Shown here one piece after another: positions 1 through 10,141 of a stretch of 64,000 nt of DNA. The notes beneath the pieces were generated by a model, which saw only the letters and a program-made list of their open reading frames with translations, ran no database searches and was not told where the DNA came from. Both the position numbers and the translations under genes were made by a program. Source of the DNA: Cephalotus follicularis (Eukaryota; Streptophyta; Magnoliopsida; Oxalidales; Cephalotaceae); assembly GCA_001972305.1 (NCBI GenBank), contig BDDD01000430.1, positions 248,001 to 312,000 on the forward strand, given 5' to 3'. Position 1 is the stretch's first letter, and each line of letters begins with the position of its first letter.

Positions 1-76
1 TGGCTCCAGAGTTTTTATTTCTTCTCGGAATGATTCTTACTAGCTTTTTGCTGCGTTTTCCACAGACGACGCCCAT
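1..76 (-). mobile_element. Start of internal region of a Tat-type Gypsy element, with primer-binding-like site
   Basis: Read on the minus strand, the LTR at 77-567 is followed by GGGCGTCGTCTGTGGAAAA (about 56-74). This resembles the (T)GGCGCCGTCTGTGGGAA stretch that follows the 5' LTR in Tat/Retand-type Gypsy elements and primes reverse transcription. The body of the element therefore continues past the left edge of the window. No coding sequence is visible in these bases. The lineage is inferred from the primer region and from LTR similarity to the element at 56837-64000. Confidence 0.6.
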
Positions 77-567
77 TGTTGATACAGAAATCCTTTCCTC
101 AACAGTATTCCACGTGTAGGACTTTGATTTGTTGAGAGAAACACTGTGAAAGCTCCGAGAAGATAACGAAAATGGTGTGATCGTATTCCCTGCACAGATA
201 AGCAAATTAATCGTAGGTCCAGAAGGGTTTACTCTCGGGGACACTCTGATGCTTAAGTCAGACAAAGCAATGAAGAATACAATCACAAGGTGCTTTAGTA
301 TATAAAAATGGTTGACCTGTGTAATATCGTTGATTCTTGTATTTATAGGAGGTGATTGTAACTGTCTGCTTGACTTTTGAAATTGCTGTGTGTTCCCCTA
401 AGGAAATACCGAGGATCTCAGACAATTTCCCTGATTCTCCACCTGATTTGGTATCATTCCGTTATTTGACATTATCCTTCCAGATTTAGAGCGCTCGGCC
501 ACGTGTTCTTAGCTCTTCTCCCGAAGACACGTGGCAATACAATTTAAGAAAGATTTTTTCCGTATCA
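77..567 (-). mobile_element. 5' LTR of a minus-strand Tat-type Gypsy element
   Basis: The segment begins TGTTGATACAG and ends CCGTATCA on the plus strand, so on the minus strand it reads TGATACGG...CAACA, a TG...CA LTR. It is colinear with the LTR at 56837-57716: same end, same TTAAGTCAGACAA-like block, same TATTTATAGGA block, and a shared GCCGAGGATCTC-like block. The TATA box is TATAAATA on the minus strand (plus 340-347). Two G-boxes (CACGTG at 500-505 and 528-533) lie in the presumed U3. At 491 bp it is shorter than the 880-bp relative. The right flank is GAATT; the matching target duplication would lie outside the window. Confidence 0.65.
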
Positions 568-2475
568 GAATTCTTTGTTAAAAAATAATTATAAATATGA
601 AATTTGTTGTTCTTCAATTAGTTCAAAATTTGATACCATGAACCAAAATGGAATTAACCGAAATGATTTTTCCGATTCAGTTTTGGTTGTTTAAATCTAT
701 TTAGCCAATTTTGTACGTATAGCGGAAGTATAATAATTGCTTAAAGACAAAAGTTAAAGCGTGTTTCAATATGTATTTAATGTGGTTCACATGTGAATGG
801 TGGTCCTTTTGGATAGTCAAGAGTGCATGCATCATGCTCCTTAATTTAATCTTCAACCACGTCTTGTATCTCCTAGTTTTATGACTAAAATTCCCCGTTA
901 GAATATTTGTCACCGGAGATCATGCAAACTCTCTCTTAATTAATCACAGCTTGTCCAATCTTGCACCGCCCAACTCGCCTTTTTCTTGTTTCCTTCCCTT
1001 TTATTTTTATTTTTTTGTTGGTCCACTAGTCTGTTGGAGGTTAAGATTTTTTAAATTTAATTATTGAATTTGATCTATTATTTTTTCAAGCAACTCTCAA
1101 CAGTTTTATGTAAAAAAAAATTATAACAGTTGAATTTATTCAGTGTAAATAATATAGCTAAAAATATCTGATTGACTTGAAAATTAATGTATATTTAATA
1201 AATAAAATTCAACTGTTATATATAAAAAATATAATTCACAACTTAAATAATTAAAGAGAGTATATCTTTTGGTGATAATCATATATAAAGACTGAACACA
1301 ACACTCTTCAAAACTAATATGTTTGATGCGATATGTAAGTTTCATATTATATCACTTATAATTATCATATTTAAATTACTATATCGTGTAAATTTAGTAA
1401 TTGAATGTAACGTTCTATTTATATAAATCGTTCATTCAATTTTTAATTTTATTGAACTTTTTAAACTACTTTATCTATATATAACAATTTCAATTATCAT
1501 AAACTTTCTCATATTCAGTAAAAGGAAAGCTTATTCAGTAAAATATCTACAGACTTTCAATTAACTTGAAAATTAACGTATATGATATTCATATATAGAA
1601 TAAAAAATATAACGATTTAATTTATGAAATACAAATCGTAACTTTAATATGGACGACAAAAAAAAGAGATACGTGCATTGTCAAACACGTTTCCTTTAAA
1701 TAATAACCACTTAACTAAATTATGTTTATTTCTTCAAATACATAATTATCATGGTAATAATTATATTCAATAATATTAGATGTTCTAATATTTTTATCAA
1801 TTATTTTATATCAATTGATATGACACTTCATTCACGTTATATATTTATTCACTCGTAAATAATATTGAGCTCGTGTGTGTAGTTTATTAAATAAATGTTT
1901 TTTTTATTAATTGACATATTAACGAAGAAAATATAATTAAAGTATTAAAATATGTAGCATTAATTAAATATTGTAGAAGACATTAAAACAACACAACTCA
2001 AATCATGTTGACCTTGTCTTTTTTAGTGCTGGGTGAAAATTGTTCAACTTATCTTCTGCAAACAATAGTTAAATATTGATGAGGAGAAATTCGATCAGAA
2101 TTGGCCTAATCTTGCACCGTCGAAGTGCCCAACTCGGCTTTTACTTGTAGTTTCTTTATTTTTATTTTTTGTCCACTAGTGGGCTGGAGATTTTGATGAC
2201 AATATTTTATCTTAACTGAGCATCTCCTAATTTGACAATTCATAACGATATACAATTTAAGTCTTAAAATTTATGCCTTTGATATGGCATGTCACTTATA
2301 TTTTTTATGTTTAATGATTATAATATTTTTTCATATAGATAATATATATATCAATTTTCAAGTTTTTTACACGCCGTTAACTAATTTATCTATATATAAC
2401 AATTTTAAACATAAAAAATTCTCATATTAATTAAAAGAATAGCTTATTTAACGAAACATCCATAAATATTCGATT
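568..2475. other. Host intergenic DNA, AT-rich, including first copy of a tandem duplication
   Basis: I see no gene here: the open frames are short, have no recognisable motif and lie in AT-rich sequence. The main structure is the diverged tandem duplication described separately. The last five bases (CGATT, 2471-2475) are the left target-site duplication of the SIRE/Maximus element. Confidence 0.6.
937..2086. repeat. Tandem duplication, copy A (about 1.15 kb)
   Basis: The block starts near AATCTTGCACCG and ends near GCAAACAATAGTTAAATA. It is repeated, diverged but colinear, in three pieces: 2087-2475, 11220-11284 and 23486-23990. Shared landmarks include TTGCACCG...CCCAACTCG, TTTTTGTCCACTAGT, ACTTGAAAATTA, ATACAAATCGTAAC, TAGATGTTCTAATATTTTTATC and CATGTTGACCTTGTCTTTT. 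The pieces of copy B join in the right order once the elements at 2476-11219 and 11285-23485 are removed, so the duplication is older than both insertions. Confidence 0.7.
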
Positions 2476-2823
2476 TGAATAAACTACAAGGGGGGGTGAA
2501 TTGTAATTTCTAAAAATGATCTAAACTTTTCGCAATGAACAAGAATAAAAGACAATATTAAAATGAACAACAATGTAAAGAGATAGAGTTAGAACGATTG
2601 GCAAACACTAGTTTAGAGTGGTTCGACGAAACTCTTGCCTACGTCCACTTTTCCCAAGGATCTCCTTGAGTTTCCACTAGTTCACCGAATACAATTGCGG
2701 GTGCTATTCGGTACACCTTTGTGATTGACCTCAATCACTTACAATTCTCTTTGGGTTCACTCCCCAAATTCACTAGGGTTCACTCTCCTATTACAATCAA
2801 AGTATAAAGAGTGGTGTTTTGAT
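2476..2823 (-). mobile_element. Remnant of SIRE-type 3' LTR
   Basis: Positions 2534-2823 match 10140-10429 of the other LTR almost base for base, including TTGGCAAACACTAGTTTAGA and ATTGCGGGTGCTATTC. It also keeps the extreme LTR end (2476-2533, with a G7 run at about 2491-2497) that the 5' LTR copy has lost. It is cut at 2823/2824, where LARD sequence begins. About 790 bp of the LTR are missing. Confidence 0.8.
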
Positions 2824-4096
2824 ATGCTCATACATTCATAACATTAAAACATTTCAAAGTAAAAAGGGTTAAAGAAAGGGGTTCCACTCACAGTACAGAC
2901 GAGCGAGTCCCTCGACTGGTCGCCTCCATGGCCGACCTCAACGGTAGGATCCTCTACCAACAGACAGACAGACAGATAACAGACTATCAGAACTCAGACA
3001 GACAATAGACTACAGACATATCAGACTCAAACATGCACAATGCGTTAATGCAATGGAATGCGTGCAGATGTCAGAAAATCATAACTACCTATACGGTCGA
3101 CAGAAACAGAAATCAGATTATTTTAAACATCCTTTAAACGTTCATTTTAAACATCCTTTTGAAAACATTAAAGCAAGTCCAAGTCATTAAAACTAGTCCA
3201 AGTGATCGTCCAGGTTATCCAATTAGAGTCATATAAGCAATTTAAGTTCATATGCAACAGAAACAGATACAGAAATGCAGAAAACAGCGAAAAACAGAAA
3301 TAACGGAAAAAGGTTCGGAATTTACCGAAAGTTGATGAAACGGATCACAGAGTCAGAATCCCGCAGCAGAACTGGAACGGATGACATCGCCGCAGAGAAC
3401 GGAGTCGGAAAGGCCGGCGATTTGCGATGCCGACGTCGTCACGGGTCAGGGCCGGTGCCGTTCGAACGGCCGTGACGCCAGGAGTCCGAATCTGGTCTCC
3501 CCTTGTCGTGACGACCACCGGAGACGCCTGAACGACGAAGAACAATGGCCGGGAGAGAGAAACGCTCGCCGGACGCAAACGGCGCCGTTGCCGGCGTCGA
3601 GGCTGGGACCGGTGTGACCGGGAGGTCGCTGTGGTTCGACCGATACCCTCGCCGGCATCAGATCGGCTCTGACGCCGGTGGCAGAAGCAGAGAGAGAGAG
3701 AGAGAACGGGAGAGAAACGGGGAGAGAGAGGGAAATCGGGGAGAGAGAGAGAAATGGTAAAAAATGAGCCAAAAAATGGCATTTTCCCTTATATATTCAA
3801 CCCAAAACGGACTGGATTTTACCCAGAATTTACCCGATATGGATAAAAATCGGATGTTTAGGACATACCACTTGGCCTATTTTCCGAAATCAGTAGCAGT
3901 TTCAGTAAAACAATTTTTAATTTACGGAAAGGCAATTTAATTTCTTTTGCAGAAAACCATCAGAATAAAATCGTAAAAATTTAAATAATGCCATGATGCA
4001 TATCATGAATGCCAGAAAACAGATTAACAGACAGACAGACAGACAGAAGCCTCGTAGGCTCACAGACACCGACCGTACAAGGACACGGATGTCACA
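2824..4096 (-). mobile_element. LARD copy a, 3' LTR (truncated)
   Basis: It ends GATGTCACA like every LARD LTR. It contains the minus-strand TATA box TATATAAGGG (plus 3786-3795), then on the minus strand a CT-rich leader (complement of the GA-rich stretch around 3690-3755) and a GC-rich block (about 3345-3690). Open frames in the GC-rich block are not conserved between LARD copies, so I do not call them genes. Confidence 0.75.
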
Positions 4097-5569
4097 AACA
4101 TATCCCCCTTAACAGAATTTCGTCCTCGAAATTCGCAGAACTCCAAAGGTTGACAAAACAGAAGATCGAACTCATAGTAACTTTTCCACAATACAGAAAT
4201 CAGATCACCTAAAACTTTCGACAATCGCTTCTATACACATCAGAACCATTTACACATCACTATCAGATTTTGACACCAGAACCAGAAAAGTTTTTCTCCA
4301 AGCATAATTCACAAGGTATCTTGACTCGTAAAATTTATCAATCAGAAACCTCAAGTTCATTCTATAAACAGATCGCGTCAAAACTTTAAGTCACGGATAC
4401 AGATCCTCAACAGACTTTGATCAGAAATATTATACTATAATCCTCAACATTACCAGATTCATAACTAGACAGAAACCGCAGAACACTTATAACAACTTGC
4501 TCTCATCAAGAGAATTATATCACTAGAACTCGTAACATTTCCATCATCTAGGAACTTCAATTCAACATAAAATTTTAATCATATCAGAACTTTAAACAGA
4601 TACTAAAGATCTTTAACGGTTATCAAATTAGCAGAACTCATATTACAATCATCGATATCACATAGGCCTATCGAGAACCCTACGAACATATTACTGCTTT
4701 ACAGATCCTCATTTCCTATCATCAAGTCTACCATATAACTTGCAGAGGTTAAAACTAAAGTCATCAAAATGCAACTCAAGTCAAATCAGATCATATAAGT
4801 AACCATTAACTTACTTCAAAGCAAGTCAGAAGAGTCTGCAAACAAAGGATTCTTATAGACCTCAAGGCCATAATACAGATTTTATACTCTAATCATGTAG
4901 TGAACCATCAAGCAGAAAGATTGAATCTCGAACTTCAATTTAACCTTATTCAAATGACCATACTCATTATCTCAAGAGATGTTTCTCAATGAACTCCACA
5001 TTATATCTTCTCGTACCACAATTTATAAAAGATCAGCTGCTCGACGTTTACTGCACAACAGAACATCACATTCATCAGAATCTATTGACTCCCAAACATA
5101 TCCCCCTTAACAGGGAACTCCATCAGACAGAGTATCAGACACCGATCAGAACCTCATCAGAACTTAATCATAATTCCACAAAACAGATATTCATACTAAA
5201 ACTCAAACCTTAAAACTTCAGAATTGAACATCTTTATCTTTATAACCTCAGATATAACCAGCATATTCAGAAACAGAATCAGACCTCAAAACATCAGCAG
5301 ACATTTCAGATCTACCATAACAGAACAGGGGAATAGGGTGTGACACCCCAGCAACAAACTCTGTTGCGACAGAGAAATCCAAAGAGAAATCTCAGGCATC
5401 AGAACATTTGGGTCTAGCCCAAACTCAACTCTACCACAAGATGATTTCTCGACCACAAGGCATGCTACCCACACTTATACCAGAACTCAGAACTGAATGC
5501 CTACCAGAAATGCATGAGATGCAGATGAGTCTAGAGAATCTGAAAACCAAAAGCTCTGATACCAAACTG
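4097..5569 (-). mobile_element. LARD copy a, internal non-coding region
   Basis: This is about 1.47 kb with no gene-length frame, colinear with 30619-32153. Next to the left LTR, on the minus strand, it reads AATTTCGAGGACGAAATTC followed by AAGGGGGATATGTT (polypurine tract, 4097-4112). The same arrangement closes pol in Tekay-type chromoviruses. At the other end the primer site TGGTATCAGAGCT (plus 5552-5564), matching initiator-Met tRNA, lies 5 bases from the LTR. Confidence 0.75.
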
Positions 5570-7868
5570 TGACGCCCGGACCCAGACCCGCTGGAATCCG
5601 TAGCGCCTGCTACGAGGCCAAACCTCCCAACAGACACTCACCTCGTAGGTTCAGCAGAATAGAGATTCAAAAAATACATTTTAAAACAGAAAGTTCTTCA
5701 AAACAGAAAGAAAACATAAAAGTTTATTGAAAATCTTGAAAATAATTCTAACTCTTAAAATTTTACGAAAATCGGGCATGTAGTATTCGTTTATAGGACT
5801 ATGCCCCCTGTAAAGAAAAACACAGTTTTATAAAAATCACACTCCCGAAGGAGGAACCAGTTTGTAATGGGCTCAGCCCTCAGCAGATCACACTCCCGAA
5901 GGAGGAACAGTTTATAAATTGGGCTCAGCCCTCAGCAGATCACAATTTAAACAGAAAACAAGTATGGGTTGGGCTCTGCCTCAACCATATTATCAAAAAC
6001 TTAAAACCTGATTAGGGTTCAACCCTTTTTAAACAAAACCAAAACAGATATATGAACATATAAGTAATGCAAAATTTAAAACATTGATGCAGTATGCTAG
6101 GCATATGTTGACTCTAGTAGCATGCCCTTTATGTGGTCTCACCTCAGCAGACAGACAAACTCCAGCTGACAGAGCGCAGCAGACTAACCTGTCAGAACTA
6201 AAAACAGAAAACAGAGGAGAGGGTTAGTCCACAGGACTAGTGAGATGGAACAAAAGACTCAGTAGAGTATTAACAGAAAACAAGTATGGGTTGGGCTCTG
6301 CCTCAACCATATTATCAAAAACTTAAAACCTGATTAGGGTTCAACCCTTTTTAAACAAAACCAAAACAGATATATGAACATATAAGTAATGCAAAATTTA
6401 AAACATTGATGCAGTATGCTAGGCATATGTTGACTCTAGTAGCATGCCCTTTATGTGGTCTCACCTCAGCAGACAGACAGACTCCAGCTGACAGAGCGCA
6501 GCAGACTAACCTGTCAGAACTAAAAACAGAAAACAGAGGAGAGGGTTAGTCCACAGGACTAGTGAGATGGAACAAAAGACTCAGTAGAGTATTTGCTCGC
6601 ATATAAATATCTTTACAGAAAAGATAAAATAAACTTAAACGGAAGTTTCGGAAACAGAAATAAAGTCCAAACACTGACTTATAAAACAGATTAAAACAAC
6701 TTAAACAGAATATAAATCTAAAATCGATTTATAAAACCAAAGTTAATAGAATTAGCAGAAAGTCAGATTCTTTTCTCAAAACAGATTCAATTCCTCAGAA
6801 TCTCAGATATACATATAGTATCCAACAAAGTTTAAACAGAATAAACATATAAAGATGCACTGGGTCTACTAGGTAAGGTTGACGCTTGGGCCCCGTCGGG
6901 CCGAACGTCCAGCAGAACAGAAGGGCAATGATACCGTCGTATCAAAGCATCAGAAACAGAAAGTCTACCGTGTAGACAGTGCCTCTCATGGGCATCAGAT
7001 ATATATATATAGATAATACAATGCCGAGATCCCAGAGCATCAAGATATATTTAAACCGATTTCAGAAACACAGAATACAGAATCTCAGATTTTCTCAAAA
7101 CAGACTTCAAACAGACTTAAACAGATACAGAGATCGGCAGAGCCGTCAAAACAGATTTATACAGATTCAAAAATCGTTTTCTTATCAAATACAGATATAA
7201 CCGAAAATAGCGTCATACTATGACTATAGCTGTGCGAGCATTTGAAAACAGTAAATGAAAGTTTCAGACATTAAAACTTAAACAGATTTCAGAAAATGAA
7301 CTAAAACCAAGTTCATTCAGATACAGAAACAGATAAGCAAACATGCTCATACATTCATAACATTAAAACATTTCAAAGTAAAAAGGGTTAAAGAAAGGGG
7401 TTCCACTCACAGTACAGACGAGCGAGTCCCTCGACTGGTCGCCTCCATGGCCGACCTCAACGGTAGGATCCTCTACCAACAGACAGACAGACAGATAACA
7501 GACTATCAGAACTCAGACAGACAATAGCGTAAAAAATGAGCCAAAAAATGGCATTTTCCCTTATATATTCAACCCAAAACGGACTGGATTTTACCCAGAA
7601 TTTACCCGATATGGATAAAAATCGAATGTTTAAGACATACCACATGGCCTATTTTCCGAAATCAGAAGCAGTTTCAGTAAAACAATATTTAATTTACGGA
7701 AAGGCAATTTAATTTCTTATGCAGAAAACCATCAAAATAAAATCGTAAAAATTTAAATAATGCCATGATGCATATAATGAATGCCAGAAAACAGATTAAC
7801 AGACAGACAGACAGACAGAAGCCTCGTAGGCTAACAGACACCGACTGTACAAGGACACGGATGTCACA
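5570..7868 (-). mobile_element. LARD copy a, 5' LTR
   Basis: It runs from TGACGCCCGGACC to ACGGATGTCACA on the plus strand (2,299 bp). It is colinear with the other LARD LTRs but lacks the GC-rich block and contains a 322-bp tandem duplication. The TATA box on the minus strand is at plus 7558-7567. The right flank passes straight into the truncated ORF at 7869-8602, so this junction is the undisturbed insertion edge. Confidence 0.8.
5950..6593. repeat. Near-perfect 322-bp tandem duplication
   Basis: 5950-6271 and 6272-6593 both run from AACAGAAAACAAGTATGGG to CTCAGTAGAGTAT and differ at very few bases (for example ACAAACTCC versus ACAGACTCC). The related LTRs at 27814, 32154 and 19143 carry this segment once, so the duplication arose in this copy. 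Confidence 0.9.
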
Positions 7869-8602
7869 GTTATAATATTGCTATAACCTAATCTTGCATT
7901 CTCCCGGTCATGAAAAAAGTGCATATGACAAACCATTAGAGATAGAACATTTATCCGTCGCCCGGTGATCAAATGGTACATCGTATAGGCTTCCATGTGG
8001 GTCACTTCATCGAACCCACCAGCCTTAGGGAGAATATGCGTGCATACAACACGGTGTAGGAATCTATAGTCTAAGGGTAGGTTCCTAGTGTACATTTGCT
8101 GAATAGGATCAGCGTTCTCCCCAAATAACACTCTCACGCAGTCTTGTTGATCAAAGTCTTCGCTAGATACCCAAGACCGTTGGTTCCAACCCGTAGCACC
8201 AAGGTTCGGAACCCTTAAGATAGTGTTTAAATTATCTAGGTCTAAATCAATACTTGTGTTTTTTACCATTGTGATAATACTATCCAATGAATTACCACGC
8301 ATGTGAACATAGAACTCTTTCATGAGTTCGGGATAACTAGGCAGATTTATAGTGAAAAACGGTTCTAGACTTTGAGCCCTAATCCACTCAACAATGGGAA
8401 ATCCTTCCTTAATGCAAAAATCAAAGTCAAGAACTTTACCTACAAAGATTTTCCTATTGAAGTAGGCCTCTGGATACCTAGGTTTAGAAACAATCACCTC
8501 AGGAGTTGCAGAATCAGTGGCAACCCCCTTTCCCTTCTTCCCTGCCATCTTCTTCTTGCCCTTGGAGCTTTGCCCTTGCTCAAGACCCTTGGTTCTAGTC
8601 AT
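7869..8602 (-). CDS. Extra ORF of SIRE-type element, plant-transposon-protein-like (Transposase_32-like), 3' truncated
   Basis: This open frame lies downstream of the Copia pol and on the same strand. The frame is open from 8653, but I prefer the ATG at 8602, which starts a short basic leader (MTRTKG, then a K/G-rich stretch up to about residue 30). The body contains an RxPEAYF-like segment, ...PELMKEFYVHM..., and a stretch around 'VVCTHILPKAG' typical of the plant-only domain family called putative plant transposon protein. Its function is unknown. The coding sequence is cut by the LARD insertion at 7868/7869; the frame runs on into the LTR and stops at 7796, so the last residues come from the LTR. 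The domain call is from memory of the family pattern and needs a profile search. Confidence 0.55.
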
Positions 8603-8689
8603 GGTTGAAGTAGTATGATGGTTTAGCTTGGATTTCCAAGTGCAAATCGCCAAATCGCCAGAGAGATGTAATTTTTGAAGTTAGGGTTC

Positions 8690-8870
8690 GTAACTCTATG
8701 AGGCAGACGACGCTTAAAAGCTTAAAACGCGACTAAAGCGTCGACAGAGTGGGTTTAAGCGTCGGCGCTTAGACCAATTTCTCCAATTTCGAACCCTAAT
8801 TTTGCTTTAAAGCGCTGACGCTTTAAAAGCAACGGTCGGCGCTTTGCTCTGTTTTTCTGCAGATTTGCCG
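8690..8870. repeat. Cluster of GTCGACGCTT-type motifs in SIRE-type element
   Basis: Between pol and the extra ORF there are several variants of the motif, including an exact AAGCGTCGAC at 8736-8745, AAGCGTCGGCGCTT, AAAGCGCTGACGCTTT and GGTCGGCGCTTT. Many are near-palindromic. Confidence 0.75.
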
Positions 8871-8966
8871 TTTATGCGCGAGAACGAATGCAAATGATGC
8901 AAACATGCAAAAGTAAGTATTTTGAACAAACATACATATTCACATCAATCATATAAACATGTTACA

Positions 8967-10141
8967 TCACTCAATTTCACACAAACCTAATTCCAATCTA
9001 AATTTCGAGAAGGTTTGTTCATCTAGAGGTTTAGTGAATATGTCCGCGACTTGTTCTTCGGTCGGGACGAAAACTAATTCTATGTCACCTTTTTCAATGT
9101 GGTCTTTAATGAAATGATATCTAATGACTATGTGCTTAGTTCTTGAGTGGTGAACTGGGTTTTTTCCTAAGCATACAGTACTAGTGTTATCACACCTAAT
9201 TGACACTTTTTCAAAGATAAACCCATACTCAAGAAGTTGTTGCTTCATCCACATGACTTGTGCGCAACAACTGTCTGCGGCAATATATTCAGCTTCGGTA
9301 GTTGAAAGAGCTACCGAATTTTGTTTCTTGCTAAACCAAGAAATGAGCATATTGCCTAAGAATTGACATGTGCCACTTGTGCTCTTTCTATCCACCTTAT
9401 ATCCTCCGAAATCGGCATCAGAGTAAGTGTGTAAGTCAAATGAAGATTTCCTAGGATAACATAATCCTAAGGACGGTGTATATGCTAAATACTTAAAAAT
9501 GCGTTTTACGACATGCAAATGTGATTCTTTGGGACAAGCTTGAAAACTAGCACACAAACAAACACTAAACAAGATATCCGGCCTACTTGCCGTTAAATAA
9601 AGCAACGATCCTATCATACTTCTACATAATTTTTGATCGATTGACTTACCTTCCTCATCCTTGTCAAGCTTTGTTGTTGTGCTCATGGGTGTCTTGCTCT
9701 TTTTAGCATTCTTCATCCCAAATCTCTTAAGTAAGTCTTTGACGTACTTTGATTGATTGATGAAGATGCCTTCCTCCAATTGTTTGACTTGAAGTCCTAG
9801 GAAGTAATTGAGCTCACCCATCATGCTCATCTCGAATTCCACCTGCATAATCTTAGCAAAGTTCTTGCACAAGTTTTTGTTAGTAGAACCGAATATGATA
9901 TCATCCACATATACTTGAACAATCAAAATTTCATTATTGACAGATTTTGTAAATAGTGTAATGTCAATAGCGCCTCTTTTAAAACCATTTTCAAGTAAAT
10001 AACCACTTAGCTTTTCATACCAAGCTCTTGGAGCTTGTTTCAAGCCATACAAAGCCTTTGAAAGCTTAAAAACATGGTTGGGATAATTAGGGTTTTCAAA
10101 CCCGGGAGGTTGTTCCACATACACTTCCTCCTTTATTAGAA
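8967..10141 (-). pseudogene. SIRE/Maximus-type Copia pol, C-terminal part (reverse transcriptase and RNase H)
   Basis: The frame is about 390 codons without a stop. It starts inside reverse transcriptase at EEVYVEQPPGF, keeps the catalytic YVDD (VYVDDIIFGS), the ALYGLKQAPRAWYEKL block, and then RNase H with TYSDADFGG, STTEAEYIAA, RCDNTS and HHSRTKHI. The protein ends normally with DIFTKPL...F..FR.ELGLCEIE. The upstream half of pol is gone: at about 10140 the frame runs into LTR sequence, so the apparent Met start at 10148 is an artefact of the junction. Such an element could not transpose by itself. Lineage is inferred from the EEVYVEQPPGF and RNase H regions. Confidence 0.85.

Larger units (their letters stand above)
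2824..7868 (-). mobile_element. LARD-type non-coding LTR element, copy a, left LTR truncated
   Basis: This element is related to the complete copy at 27814-34968. On the minus strand it runs 5' LTR (7868 to 5570), primer site (5564 to 5552), non-coding centre, polypurine tract (4112 to 4097) and 3' LTR (4096 to 2824, truncated). No gag or pol motif is present. The left LTR begins where the right LTR has position 7343, so roughly 1.8 kb of that LTR is missing, with the adjacent SIRE sequence. The right LTR in turn lacks the GC-rich block present at 3007-3758. Identity across 2824-3005 and 7343-7526 is essentially complete. Confidence 0.75.

Noticed and set aside
3345..3782. A 145-codon minus-strand frame in the LARD LTR (Ser/Leu/Arg-rich)
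   Set aside because: It lies in the GC-rich and CT-rich block of the LTR. Related LTRs (21430-21710, 30047-30310) give different proteins in this place, so the frame is not conserved and is a by-product of base composition.
3995..4060. Regular GACAGACAGACAG spacing suggestive of a CRISPR or satellite
   Set aside because: It is a short tetranucleotide repeat that recurs at the same place in each LARD LTR. There are no repeat-spacer units, and the DNA is a plant genome.
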